NCBI RefSeq assembly: GCF_036884655.1
Contig: NC_088339.1
Span: 20,923,001-20,987,000, forward strand
Origin: Musa acuminata AAA Group
Taxonomy: Eukaryota > Streptophyta > Magnoliopsida > Zingiberales > Musaceae
Reading direction: 5' to 3'
Length of the DNA stretch: 64,000 nucleotides
The position numbers and the translations under genes were made by a program. Positions within the stretch are counted from its first letter, which is position 1. Every line of letters starts with the position of its first letter. This document shows, piece by piece, positions 1 through 12,654 of the stretch. The notes beneath the pieces are model-generated. The model made no database searches and was not told the origin of the DNA. It saw only the letters and a program-made list of their open reading frames with translations.

Positions 1-299
1 CTCTAAAGATTAAGATCGTTCACATTAGATTGAGTAAAAAAAAAATACAAAATGTTACCTATTTGATATGATTCTACTATTTTTACATCATATTTAGTTT
101 TAAAGCATACTAATGTTAAGGTAACTTGTAGCAACTAATGAAGATTATTGAGAATTATGTATATGGTAGCTTTTAGTTTTTCTTTGGATAAATAATATAT
201 ATCTATATGCTAACCTAAACTTAGATTTTGAGCCACAAATGCTAAAAAATCCGACGATATATATTCGTATATATATGCCATTCATAGAGGATTGGGTGT

Positions 300-1250
300 T
301 TGATTGGAATAGGCTGTTTGCTGTTGGACATGCACGTGCGCAGGGCGGTGGTTGCCGCTTATGCCGCGAGCAATTAGTGGTACGCCGTAGCACGTGGTGG
401 GCAAGACGAATACGCTGGGCCGGTTCCATTTTGCGGGACCCACAAGGCCGCGAACCCCCTGCTCCTACTGCCTCCCGACTTGGCCCCCACTCAACGCGTA
501 GCAGGTGAGAACACTGCAAGATTCCCCCGGCAGTCGTCCTTGTAGCGAAGCAATAAAGAAAAAAGACAAAAGAAGAAACTTACCTAAAAAGAACCCAAAC
601 GAAAGTGAGAGAGTAAAAGTCGATTTCGCAGTGGGGTCCAGAGTGGAAGCTGCATCAAGCGGTGGTGGTGTCGTGGGTGTGATTGAAGGGGTGGCTGGAG
701 ATGTCGCGGACCGCTTTACATTTGTCTTGGTGGACCGCCCGCACAAATCTCCCAGACGTCGGCTGACAGTGTACTACTTATATCATACTTCACCCGTTCG
801 GGTCGGGTTGCGAATCAAGTCTGATCCGAATGTCGAATTTGAGCTGAATCCAAGAATCTCCGTGTCCAATCGAGCCACTCCGATCATACAGCTATTGACG
901 GCTTTGATCCTTCCTCGGGTTTTCTGATCAGTGCCCCCTCGTTGGGGAAGAAACGCAGAGGAATGGGAAGAGGGAAAACGGGTTCTTGTATCGCTCGTGG
1001 CGATCGCGAAAGAGCACCATCGCTCCAAGACGAGGAAGATGGGCATTGCGGCGATGAGTAGAGGGGTAAAACTCCGAAGCGACAGGTACGAGAAGCCTTG
1101 CAAAGCTACCCAGTCGGAAGCCGATTGAGCCTGCAATACCCGATGGTTCCGGTCCTCTTCTGCCCAGTAAGGAACCACTAAGGAACGCCGCTTCACCGCC
1201 AAGGTTCGGTCTCTCTACCTTGGCTGGAGATTGAATTTTAAGGAACCTTT
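300..1250. other. GC-rich promoter- or leader-like patch, no gene identified
   Basis: This patch is clearly GC-richer than the AT-rich DNA on either side and holds CACGTG G-box cores near 333 and 391. Open frames exist on both strands: about 140 codons on plus at 505–927 and about 139 codons on minus at 1202–783. Neither resembles a family I recognise, and the plus frame begins at GTG. From about 1760 to 1840 there are short plus-strand stretches followed by GTAAG-like donors, for example around an ATG at 1803, but no continuing coding sequence. It could be the promoter and leader of a non-coding or decayed transcript. The function is unknown. Confidence 0.3.
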
Positions 1251-2223
1251 GGGAAGTACCAACGTCACCTAAAAGATTTGATTTTTATTTTGAGGTCGAT
1301 TTCCATTTGAATGCGAAGGAGCAAAACCTCTATGATTGTTCCGTGACCCGTAGGCTGTAGGAGATGGTGGCATCACATAAGAAGAGGGAACTCGCTCACA
1401 TTGTAGAGAGAATCACCTTTATATTTCTTATTCCTTGTCCAAAAATTCAGTCTCTACCCACTGACAGTCCTTGCTCTATTTATAGAAATCTTCCATTTGT
1501 TCTTGTCGTTTCAGAACACAATGCTTGATTTTTTTCTTAGTTTCTTTGTACAAAATCGGCTTTTTCCTTCCTTACATCGAAATTTACTGTGATTTTCTGA
1601 TGTTTCAAGGCAGTACCAACTATTTAATTTGTTAAAGTTGAACTCATCCTAGTTTCAGTCTGTACTTGCATTGGAAGCTAGACTTTTCAGACATGAGGCA
1701 AATGGACTTTTCATTCTGTGGTGGGTGGAATCTGCAGGAGAGCTTTTTCACACAGTCTAATATTTCAGATCGATGCTGATTCATTGAGGTAAGAAGAGTA
1801 CAATGTGGCGGGCAGCTGAGATCATGGTCGATGGTAATGATGGTAAGAGCTACTCCTCAGTGCAGAAACTATACAATGCACTAATACATGCCTTCTCTCT
1901 CACAATTCGGGTGTAGGAATTTTTAGACATGGTAAGTTCCATCACTCTTGCATAAGTTTTGTTTGATCGAAATCCTTAGTTCTGTAACTCAATTCTTAGT
2001 TTGCATGAAAGTCCTTTTTGTGATGGGCATTTTTCTCCTCTTCTTTGACATTCATTTAGATTTGCATGGATGCACCAAGTTTTCACAAGGCCCCAGAGTA
2101 CTTTATTAGTGTGATCCATGATTTCTTTTGATGGATTCCCCACTATAACTGATGCAATTTCTTTTTTTTCCAAAATGATGTGGCATTCATGATCTACAGG
2201 ACACTCTAGTTCAGCTAGTAACT

Positions 2224-2788
2224 AGTGATGTTCTATAAGTTTTGCAATGCATGCATCAAAGAGGCATATGCATGAGTCTGCATAAGTTTATCCTTCTTTT
2301 TTAGCAGTTGATGGTCAAAAGATACCTGTGGCTCTAACATTATTTTTCAGATGTTAATGATGTTGCTCACATTTTTTAAAGTGTGGTGTGGCATTAATGA
2401 TTATTGAAGACATGGGTATAGCATTGGAGATATTTAACAGTTATGCAAGGAGAATATATTTGTCATCACATGACAAAACAACTAAAAATCAAATTCTCTT
2501 GTGAAAGTGATGTTCTATAAGTTTTGCAATGCATGCATCAAAGAGGCATATGCATGAGTCTGCATCTATTTATTCTTCTTTTTTAGCAGTTGATGGTCAA
2601 AAGATAACCTGTGGCTCTAACATTATTTTTCAGATGTTAATGATGTTGCTCACATTTTTTAAAGTGTGGTGTGGCATTAATAATTATTGAAGACATGGGT
2701 ATAGCAATGGAGATATTGAACAGTTATGCAAGGAGAATATATTTGTCATCACACAACAAAACAACTAAAAATCAAATTCTCTTGTGAA
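2224..2788. repeat. 282-bp tandem duplication, two copies
   Basis: Copy 1 runs from 2224 to 2505 and copy 2 from 2506 to 2788. They are almost identical over their whole length, with a few substitutions and a one-base indel, so the duplication looks fairly recent. Each copy begins AGTGATGTTCTATAAG and ends near CTCTTGTGAAAG. No ORF of note lies inside. Confidence 0.9.
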
Positions 2789-4300
2789 AGTGCTAAACTT
2801 CAAGTGATAGCCAACTTTGATTGCATCATCTAAACTAATAACACATACTAAATACTCCTTTATTTCTAGTTGTCAAAAAAATAATTTGGTTTTGGTTGGA
2901 TTTAGTTCAAGTCCTTTCTCTCTTTTGTTTTTTTGGTAGAAAAAGGTGGAAATTGTGCAACCTATATATCATTTTGATTGCATCATCTTGACTGATAACA
3001 ACACTACATCATTATTCAACTTGATTGCACCATCTAAACTAATAACACTAACATCATTATATCATTAGACCAGTTAGGTTTGCTTAATCTTTTATTTTTA
3101 GTTGTTGAATAAATACTTTGTTTTTGGTTGGATTTAGTTCAAGTCCTTTCAGCGATGTGGATATAACATTCCTGCATTATGGTAGGAATATAATCTCATT
3201 TGTCATGCTATATATATATCGTTATTGATTATGATGCGAGCAATTTGTTTCATTATATTTTTTATCCAGAGGAGGAATGATATTTGATGTGTTTTCAATC
3301 TTTTTCTTGTTCATAATCATGCTAAAAAAGAAAAAAAAAATTGAAAAGAAACCTTAATTCAAATGAAATTACAAAAAATTGGTTTTGGCTTACGAACCGT
3401 TTTGATTCGGGATATTTTTCTTTTGATTCGATTAATCAGTTCAAATGAAATCAAATCAATTTTAATTTAATTTTTTTATCTAGTTAATTAATATAAATAA
3501 ATTAATTAAATCGATCCAAAAACTTAATTTTACAAATGACATAAGCTCAATTTTATGTATCTTATCATGTTAATCTAATTGGATTAAGATTCTGATTTGG
3601 TTCAATTGAATCGATTCTTTTAGTATATATATATATATTATTTAAAATTATAAAGTGATTAATAGATTTTGAATCGATTTAATGTGATTCAAATCAAATA
3701 AAAAAATGATTTAATTTGAATACCCGTATCAATTTTTTCCTTCAATTCAAACATCTCGTGCTTCCCCCACTAACTCTCCATCTGAACCGTTCATTATCAC
3801 CATTCATCCCACTCGTTCCTCCGCTACCACACCTCGTCTCGACCGTCCATTTCAGATAACCTTTCCATCCCGAGACGACGGATGAAAGAGATGCAAAATC
3901 CTAAGAATTGGAGAGGATCCCATCTACCTGTTAGGATCTCACCTAACGCCACCTGGACTGGACCTCACATCGATCATTTTGCTACCTCAGCGCATCAGAA
4001 ACCGTCCATTCCCTTTCATCAAGCGTCGAAGTCCCACCCAACACATCAGTAATGGACGGTGAGATGTGAGGGCGGGGGAGATGGACGGTGTATAGAGTTC
4101 TCCTACGGATGCGGGTTGTAGAGGATCCGAATCCAACCCCTTGCAACCACGGTGCACGTACCTTGCGCCCCTCACCTGTAGCGCATTCCGTACAGATGCC
4201 ATCTACATATTCCTCCTTCCGAGAGATGCTTCGGCGCGGCGTCGAGTTAAATGACAGTATTACCTCTGTCTTTGCACACTGCCCCGCCTAACTGTCTAAT
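2789..4300. other. AT-rich intergenic DNA and upstream region of the lipase gene
   Basis: From 2789 to about 3740 the DNA is very AT-rich low-complexity sequence with poly-A/T runs and a short (TA)n tract near 3625. From 3740 onward it becomes GC-richer and contains four exact copies of ACCGTCCAT or its complement (3842, 4001, 4052, 4081) and one variant at 3786. I see no coding sequence. The distal promoter of the lipase gene probably lies here. Confidence 0.5.
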
Positions 4301-4384
4301 TTATTTGTGATTTCTTAAGTGGGAAAGGGCATTTTGGTATAGTTAACTAGAAATTTATAGCCTCGGAACGACGACCTGGCGGAA

Positions 4385-4533
4385 ACGGGAAGAAGAGAGG
4401 GGAGGAGAGAGAGGGAGAGAGTGAGAGAGAGTAAACCCCGATGCCCCAGTCTCTTCATTCTCTCTATCTTCTCGCGATACGGGCCTTAGGTTTTGTCTGC
4501 TCCCTTGATCGTCGGAGGCAGTTTTGGACTCCG
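4385..4533 (+). promoter_or_regulatory. GA-rich 5' leader of the lipase gene
   Basis: A purine tract of GA repeats (about 4392–4433) precedes the coding start. GA/CT-rich leaders of this type are common in plant genes. An upstream ATG at 4441 is in the same frame as the chosen start. I prefer 4534 because it gives the alanine-rich N terminus usual for this lipase family and sits in a good plant initiation context. Confidence 0.45.
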
Positions 4534-7500
4534 ATGGCTGCTGCGGCGGCGGCGACGGCGGCGGCGGTAACGGTGCTGCTCTGCCTGGTGCTCTGCATGA
4601 GGGAAGGGGAGGTGGAGGAGGGGGAGGAGGGCGTGGCGGGCGGCGCAAGCGACGGGATCGTCCTTGAGCGCCACAGGAGTGGGCGGAGGTGGAGAAAGCG
4701 GCAGCAGAGTCCGACCGAGCCGCCGGTGACGTGGATGGGAAAGCTGGTCCTCGTAGCGGGTACGATCCGCTTCACCTTCTCGGAGACGTTGGGCAGGTGG
4801 CCTCTCGTCGATCTGCTTTTCGGGATCAGGCATCACATGCGGCGGCAGGTCAGTGATGATGTGCTGCTGATGGGAAGGATTTGTTCCCTTTCCATGGCTT
4901 ATCTTCGCGTTGCATCTCTTCTCTTCGTCAAAGTTGCCCTCTTTTTCTCATTTTTCTTTGTGAAGTGGCTTTCAAGAGCTTCTAATTCTTTACTATTATA
5001 TGAACTGAAGTAGAATCCTAAAACCTCGCGTTTCCAAACCTTATAAAAAAGGTATATTTTTGTTTCATTCGGGTAGGCTACATCTGCTTTTCAGATTGTC
5101 TTTTCCAAGAGATGAAAGCTTTAAAGGGAAATCTTCCAGCGATCATTATAATGTCTCGATCGGATGCGACGTTTTTGTTACATCAGCTGTTCTATCAAAA
5201 TTGTAAGAATTTTGTTATGAACATGACAGAAAGTCTTGAATCGATATCCTCTGTTCATCCTCGTGTTCTGAAAGCATATTGAGCTGATTCCTGTGTTCTT
5301 TCTATAGAGATCACCCAATATCCCCTTATTCATCCTATTACTTCTTTTTCCGATGAAGTGGAGCTTCAGGTTCAAGAATTTTGTCAGTTAATTGTATAGA
5401 CCTTTATCTTGTGCATAATCTTGCTTCGCATTTATATATCATACTTAAAAGCTTCATTCTATTTCTTACGAGTTCTTCATGATTAGTGGCCAAATTAATA
5501 GAGAAAATAAAAATTTTGAGGTCATTTTTAGTAATTGTGCTTAAATGATTACTTTAGAAGAACTGGTATTCAACAATCTTCTGGGATTCATGGATGATTC
5601 ATATCTAATCTGAGGTGTAGAGCATCAGTTGCTTACTTAACTAGTTCTTTGGTCTTCTTTATTTAGGGAATAAGTAAATGATATTGGCTTAGACCAAGTC
5701 TGCATTTGGTTCTGCACGGGGACTGTTTTGTTTCAGAATAAGTATCAGTGCATACGAATGAGTAAGCATGCCATGTGTTATTTCAGGGCAATCGTGAGGT
5801 TGCAAGCGTGTATGCTGGCAGCAACTGCATAGAACTGAAGGGCTGTGAAATTATGGTTGATTTGATTCATATGCTAAGGTTGTTGAATCTTTGCTTCTTG
5901 TTCTCAAAGAAACCATATGCAGTTCTTTTGGAGTCTACCGGGTACACTGAAGAAGATGTTCTTCTTAAAGAGCCCAAGGCTGGGGTGAGTAAGTATCAAA
6001 ATACTTTAGATTATTTTATCATAATCAATACGTCCATTTTCGAGACTCATTCCTCAATTGTTTATTGATTCTGTGCAGCTTCTGAAGCCTGCCTTCACAA
6101 TTTTGCGTGACAGAAATTCCAAGTCATTTCTTCTTGTGATCCGTGGGGCTCTTAGTATTAAGGATAAGCTGACAGCTGCAACTGGAGAATTGGTCCCTTT
6201 CCACCATCTAGTTTCACATGAAGGCAGCATCAGCAATTTGACCACAGGATATGCACACTGTGGGATGGTTGCTGCAGCTCATTGGATTGCAAACTGTGCA
6301 ACTCCTTGCCTCCTGAAAGCAGTGACTGAATATCCAGACTACAATATCAAGGTAAATATATCTAGTCCTTCAACCATAATGTTCTGTTCTGTTAGTTTAT
6401 GTAAACCCAGAAAAACTCTCACAGGTTGAAGAAATTATGCATGTTATATAATTTTCAATGTTTATCATTCTCTATAGATGAATGACAAAGTTAAAATTTT
6501 ACCTGAATTTAAAATATTAAGTACCTTTTTGTATTGTGCTTGCCATGGTTTGTAACGATATGATGAATTCTTGTGCAATTTCAGGTATTAGAAGTGACTT
6601 TTGAATTTAATAGGGGGTGTGGGGTTATAAAAGTGCTTTGTTTTAGATGCTAAAAAACTTGCAAGCAATTATTTGGTGGACTTGCTGCCCTACTATCTTG
6701 CATCATCCGTTCCTGATGTACACTTAACATGCATCCATCCCAAGCTGCCGAAACTCATCTTCCTGAGAGTTGAGTTCTGCAGTGATTGAACTTGTCTGCA
6801 ATATTGAAATAGTGCTGCATTAACCTTGTCCTGGTGCTCACTGCACCTCAGCAGCTGTTCTGCTCAAGCTCATGATCTAATCCTTGAATCAGGATGGCAG
6901 CATATAGAAATTCTAGCAGGGTCATCAACAACTAGAGTTATTTTGAGGTGAATATGAATCTACAGAAGGCAAGAAAGTTAAACTGGTTATCATGGAGCTT
7001 AAGGGTATGCTTTCATGCATTGGATTCATCTCCAACTGCTGTAAGCCATTGAGGCACAACCCAATCATCCAGTTTGAAGGATATCCATGGAATTTTTTCT
7101 CAGCAACTTGACAATCCAGTGAAAATGGTAACCCTGTGCAACAGGTTCTACTGACAAGTTATACAAGTGATAATTAATGAACAGATGCATGATCAAGTAT
7201 ATGGGTCAAAGTGATTTTTTGAGAATCAAACCCCTTATAACTTGACTTTGTTAGAAACACATTGTCATGGGGCCAAGGAGCACTGGAAAATCTATCTTCA
7301 CTGCTATGGTTGTTTTGCTTAGCCTCTTTTTTTGTCTCACAAGTCATTGATTCCCTTAGTGTACCTTATGCTCGCACCTGTCCGTGCAGGATTAAATTCC
7401 ATGATTTGTTTGTTTGTTTTTTTTGTTCAAGGAGACTGCAATGAAATGTCTGGTGATATCTAGATATAGGATGCTCTTTGGTAGTTGAGTATGTTTTTGT

Positions 7501-10500
7501 TGAGAAATTTTCAGTGTTTTCTTTTTCTAATATGAATTGACAAAATCATTGAACTCTTGGCCTTTTGAATTGAAAGTATTCCATTTATCATTTCCCAATT
7601 ATTTATCATTTTAGATTGTTTTCTTTACTTAAAGGTATATATCTCGTACAAATACGAATTTAAAAGTTTATTATTTATCCCTAGATCATTGGGCATTCAA
7701 TGGGTGCTGCAATTGCTGCAATTCTGTCGTATATTCTTCGGGAACATGAAGAATTTTTGTCAACCACATGCGTTGCATTTGGTCCAGGCATGTATCTTTG
7801 TATTAGCTATTGCATATCTTAATTTAGTCATAGTTTATATGTAGATATTTGTATTTAAATGGTGATCTTAGGAGATGAGATAAGGTTGCTCCTTTGTGAC
7901 TTGGGTTAGCAAGGTTCGAGTCATTCAAACATCTTGTTATATGGGAAAGATTGTATGCATTGACCCTCCCTAGAAGGAGGCCATTTACCTGGTGCTTCTT
8001 TACATGAATATGTCACTGGTGTGATAATTAATGGTTGCTTATACTTTATATGTTTCCTAACTTCTTGTTTTTTTTTTTTTTTGATGATTTCCGGAGCTGT
8101 TTAAGTTTCATAGAATATATTAGTGTCTTTAAGGTGTTCGGTCTATTATTTCTGCAGGTGATCATGCTTATGTTTCTTTAATAAGAAAATAGGAAAATCT
8201 GTACCACAATATATATGTGTATGTGTATACATGAACATATTACGAAAAATGCATTTTCTTGACTTCCAAGAGATTTGGTGTTCCTTAGCTGCTTGCATGA
8301 CATGGGAGTTGGCAGAGTCGGGCAAACATTTTGTTACTACTATTGTCAATGCAACTGACCTGGTGCCAACATTTTCAGCTGTTTCTGTTGACAATCTTCG
8401 TTCCGAGGTAACTTCTTGCTTTGCCTATGCTTGTTTCAGGATACTGACTTTAAATTTCTTATACAATGTAGCTTAATCATTTTGTTCATCTCCCTAAAAA
8501 AATGCACTGTATGAGATTATTTATTCAGTTATTAAGGAGCAACCATAAACATATAGGTATCTGTTGTTATTTTGTATGTGAGCATGTATCTGCACATACA
8601 TATCCATATTGTTGAGTTTTGACAATTTTTTTCTATAAAATGCCAGATGTTTCAAACAAGAATTCTGATCAGCCATATGTCAAATCCTAACTCTTATCAT
8701 GTGCAAATCTGTCCAAAAATGAAAAAACCTGTAGCATTTGATATTTAGTTTTTCTTGTGTTTTTGCGTAATGCCTGGCAGTCTATTTTCTATTTAATCTC
8801 TACATAATCAAGCGTAACTAGATCATCTTCACCATGCCTTTCTAATTAGTATCATACTTACCCCCCTTTGTGAAACTTTTGTTTTGTTTTTTTTTCCATT
8901 CCCTTGCTGGAGGCCTCCTCTAGTGGTAGATATGTCCAAGCTGTGACAAAATATATGAATATTAGTGTCAATTTATATGATCTTTGAGTAATCTATGTTT
9001 TCTATAGGTTATATTTCTTTATTATAATTTGGGCATTCTCTCTCCTCACTACTTGCACTATGTTATTCAGTGAAGGTGGATAAACAAATCATTAAAAAGA
9101 TTGTTAAGGTTCTCTTTCTTCATCATGCAGATCAAGACATCTTCGTGGTTAACAAATCAAATTCAGCACACAAGAATTTTAAAAGGACTATATCACTTTA
9201 TGACCACTTTAAGATCTTGTGTACCATCGATATCTGCCACAAGAACAAGGGTCACAACTACTGGCAAGTTTCTACGGCCAGCATCAGAAAGCACTGAGGT
9301 AGCATCTGAGTTATTGGACTTGCATTGGATTAGTTTGTTTTGTGCTCATAATTATAGTTCTTTGCAAACTTCTAGCTCCTCATTTCTCCTGCATCTCTAC
9401 AAACAAGATGGATGAACCTGTTGGAAATGTAGTGTGTCCTAGGAAGATTCATCTATCTCATCAAACCATTTGTGCCAAATAATTGTTGTTGGACAATTTT
9501 TTGAAGAATTTGCTATTTTTAGGTTTGAAATACACATTCAACTGCACTGTCATAATTGTGCTTTAAACGAGCTAACACTGTTTGTCATTGTTATATGCAA
9601 ACTAAAAAATTTTCTGATGTTAGAAAATAAACACACAGAAAAATTACAAGAACTAGAGAGGTGTTGTTTTTTGGGCAGTTAATAACCCCAAGGTAGTTAA
9701 AATTAGCTTCTAATTACTGCCACTCTCAGATTAGAAATGTATGGTGAAGCAAATGGTGCATTTTGCAGCCTAAATGTATGCTTGACTTGCAACTTGGTTT
9801 ATCTTTAAACTAATTTGACATTTGTAATGCTTTGTTTGATGGTTGTTCCTGTCTATTCCAGATCTAAAAGAATGCATATCTTATCAAGTTAAGAACTTAA
9901 AATATCTGTGTTGTTAAAGGAGAATAATTGAACAACTATTTGTGTCAAAAAATGAAGCAATACCCTCACTGTTCATTCATGTGTTGCATAAGAAGCAAAT
10001 AGAGAATGAAACACATGAACATTTCTCTTTCTGCTTGTCTTCTTGACTCTGATGTTTAGCTTAGTTTTCCAGTTGCCTATTCTTTCTTATATCTTTTACT
10101 TAATGATATTGTTCCCCATCTTTGTTGTGATGATATTTAAGTGCTTGCTAATTCTTTCCACTCAATTAGCTTTTCCCATATTTGTTGCAATGATATTTAA
10201 GTGGTTGCTGATTCCTTCCGCTCAATTAGCTTGTCCTCAGTTATTGTTTCATTTTCCTGGCACCCCAGGTTGTGATCAGACATGCACAGCATGTTGCACA
10301 TGCAGTAGTTACATGCCGCTCATCTGTCTCATGCTGGTCTGACATGACCCTAAATCGGCAAGCTTTCGGTACTCGTACAGGCCCTGATGAGGAGGAAGCA
10401 CCTGGCTTACTGGGTACACATACAAGACCTGTAAATTGTCTGCAAGCCTCAGGCTGTGAAGAAATACTTGAAGACCAGAAACTTTTGCAGGTTAATCACG

Positions 10501-10931
10501 TTTGCAAAGCTGCATCAGTAGAAGAAATGACTGACGGTGAATTCTGGCTTGAGATAGAAAAGAAACTTCACCATCATCATGAAGACATGCAGGGCCTAGA
10601 AAAAAAGAAAGAAGAGAGTACATTGCTAATAGAAGCAATGGAGAAAGAACTGGCCACAACACCAAATGCACAGAAAGAGTATCAGTTGTATCCTCCTGGT
10701 AAACTTATGCATATGGTCGCTGTGCCTGCATTGGATCATTCTGATACTGTCAACGGTGCTCTGAACAACAGAAGCATTGGCATCTATGAAACCCCAAGGG
10801 AGCTGTATGGGAAGATTCGCCTATCGCAGACTATGATCGATGATCATTATATGCCGTGGTATAAAAGGATGATGGAGTTATTAATAGACAAATTAAAAAG
10901 GGATAATGATTACTATACAGCTGCAATATAG
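4534..10931 (+). CDS. Class 3 lipase (mono/diacylglycerol lipase type)
   Basis: Predicted alpha/beta-hydrolase cleaving an acyl ester of mono- or diacylglycerol. Exons: 4534–4848, 5787–5984, 6079–6351, 7685–7787, 8289–8407, 9131–9298, 10269–10931; 612 aa. The N terminus is alanine-rich with a short hydrophobic anchor (about residues 8–22), followed by a plant lipase N-terminal region. The nucleophile elbow GHSMG puts the active Ser at 267. The acidic residue is probably Asp320 in TDLVPTFS, and His540 in PPGKLMHM is the likely catalytic His. The last exon carries an acidic, lysine-rich, coiled-coil-like insert (about residues 480–530) before a conserved C terminus. All phases agree across junctions. 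Intron 4 begins with GC instead of GT. Family assignment is firm; exact substrate and membrane location are inferred. Confidence 0.9.
7788..8288 (+). other. GC–AG intron (lipase intron 4)
   Basis: The exon ends ...GGTCCAG and the intron starts GCATGT; the next exon starts at 8289 after CCTTAG. Only this cut restores the family-conserved AACMTWELAESG in frame. The nearest GT (7792) would shift the frame. Confidence 0.8.
7862..8015 (+). mobile_element. Au-like SINE remnant in lipase intron 4
   Basis: The stretch has a perfect pol III B-box core, GGTTCGAGTC (7913–7922). About 25 bases further comes GTATGCATTGACCCTCCC, which resembles the conserved body of Au-type plant SINEs (known form GCGTACAATGACCCTCCC). 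The A box and 3' end are degenerate and boundaries are approximate. A true tRNA is unlikely because no cloverleaf can be drawn. Confidence 0.5.
10121..10240. repeat. 60-bp tandem duplication in lipase intron 6
   Basis: Two head-to-tail copies (10121–10180 and 10181–10240) share TGATATTTAAGTG, TTGCT and CTCAATTAGCTT. They end about 28 bases before the exon 7 acceptor, so the polypyrimidine and branch-point region has been duplicated. Confidence 0.8.
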
Positions 10932-11751
10932 TGGTTGTTGGTGGGTGCACTGGGGGAGATTTTTTTTTCTTTTTCTCGATTGATTCATGATTGGTGCATA
11001 CTGGTCCTGTGTGCAACTGTAGATTGCTCAAAAAGAGAAAAAAAAAAAAAAAATCACATTCTGTATTGTATCACATCCTGTATTTTACATTTACAAGCAG
11101 TTTCTGCACATATGTTTGATAGTAGTTCCAGTTCAACATTCATCAACCTTGAGAAAAGCTTATTGACTCATTTGAGAGAACTTGGTTTTCAGAAGGTGGT
11201 ATGCAAGTTGCTCACCTCATTGTTTACATTTTCTCTGTATCTGTTCACCTGAAAACAATTATTGAGGTACATCTCAAAGTTCCTGCTTTTGTAGTTGTCA
11301 TGGAATCAGGAGTGAGGTTCTGCAAAAAAAACAATAAAGGAGTTAGAAAATTGTAGACTTTTGAAGTTCATGTTTATAGTTTATTCCCCTAAACTTATTT
11401 CCATTGCAAAACTCTTAATTTTGCTAATTGTCAGGATGAGAAAAATGGATAACAATATCAAGAAGATGAACTAATACCCATTGTCATTTCACATAAAAAA
11501 CCACAATAGGTCATTGGTGCAGACAAACTTTGAATTGGTGGGATCACCTAGTGATTTATATGTTTGGTATGAAATCTAGACTTCTAATTAACAATTCCAG
11601 TTTCAATTTCAGAAACAAAAAATATTGCAATTTACAAACCTTTATGGGGCGCTAGAAAGGAAAGAGTCAACAATGTTTATGCCAATTAGAAGACTAACAA
11701 AAACAAGACTATGAAGAGAAACTGTAAAAAATTTCCTATTAATGTTTTTGG

Positions 11752-11783
<32 letters not shown>

Positions 11784-12600
11784 CATCATCATCATCATCA
11801 TCATCATAATAATGATATCAATGCTATTATTGTTTTCTGCTTTTATGACCTTTCTCATTCATCATTGTATGTAATATGGGATTTCCTTGAGTTGAATGAT
11901 GTGTGTGATGGCTCATAAACCTGAGACCAATTTTTTGTTAAGCTGATATATGAAAGCAATTAGCAAGCAAATTTCTAAAATGTCCAACACAAAGAAAATC
12001 CAGTAAAATATGGCTGTAATCAGACCAGAGATGCCATTAACCAATATCTGACTTCCAATTCTACTTGGTGTTCAACCTTCAGAGTAGTTTGTCCATCTAC
12101 ATTTTGAGATGCTGATGGATGGAAGAGACTCTATCCTGTTTTGATTACTGTTTTTCTGGGCTGCTGCAGCTGCTGCTCAACCTGCAGAGCAAAGTTTACT
12201 GTACCATTCAATATGATGATGTGTATCAATCCTACGTAAGATCGGTATGGATAGTACATCAATAATTTTTATGTATCATATATCGATACATTCGGTATAA
12301 TTCGATATGTATTGTAACAAGAAATGATTAGTGCATCGATATAAATCGATAAGATGAACCATAGAATTTTTATAAATATTATTTGGTAAATGCATTTCCT
12401 ACCATTCTATTTCATTCGATAAGAAATGAAATGCAGGAACAACAATTACCAAAAAACTACTTCATCAGCTGCAGACTTGTTTTATTTGACACGATGAACC
12501 GCAAATTGTGTTTCTACAACAATCAACTTGAATTGGCATAACATTATGTCTTTTCTCTTTGTTAATGTTATTGTTTGATGTGGGTGGCAGATTTGGGAAT
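10932..12600. other. Lipase 3' flank and intergenic DNA with ATA/ATC microsatellite
   Basis: T-rich sequence and an A tract (about 11037–11053) follow the lipase stop and may mark its 3' end. A compound microsatellite of about ten ATA and nine ATC units lies at 11752–11813. Around 12225–12360 there is palindromic TATCGATA-rich DNA that looks like a worn transposon remnant. No gene is seen. Confidence 0.5.
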
Positions 12601-12654
12601 GGGAGGGTTGCCAATCTTGATTTGATTCAGCTCTGGGCTGCTCCAAGAATTCTG

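Noticed and set aside
505..927. Protein gene of about 140 codons on plus
   Set aside because: It starts at GTG, has no recognised domain, and composition fits a leader or promoter; described as an unidentified patch instead.
4441..4533. Upstream ATG at 4441 as the lipase start
   Set aside because: It would add 31 residues unlike the family N terminus; the ATG at 4534 gives the usual alanine-rich start.
7911..7922. tRNA-like GGTTCGAGTC
   Set aside because: No cloverleaf or anticodon arm could be placed; the downstream sequence fits a SINE body better.
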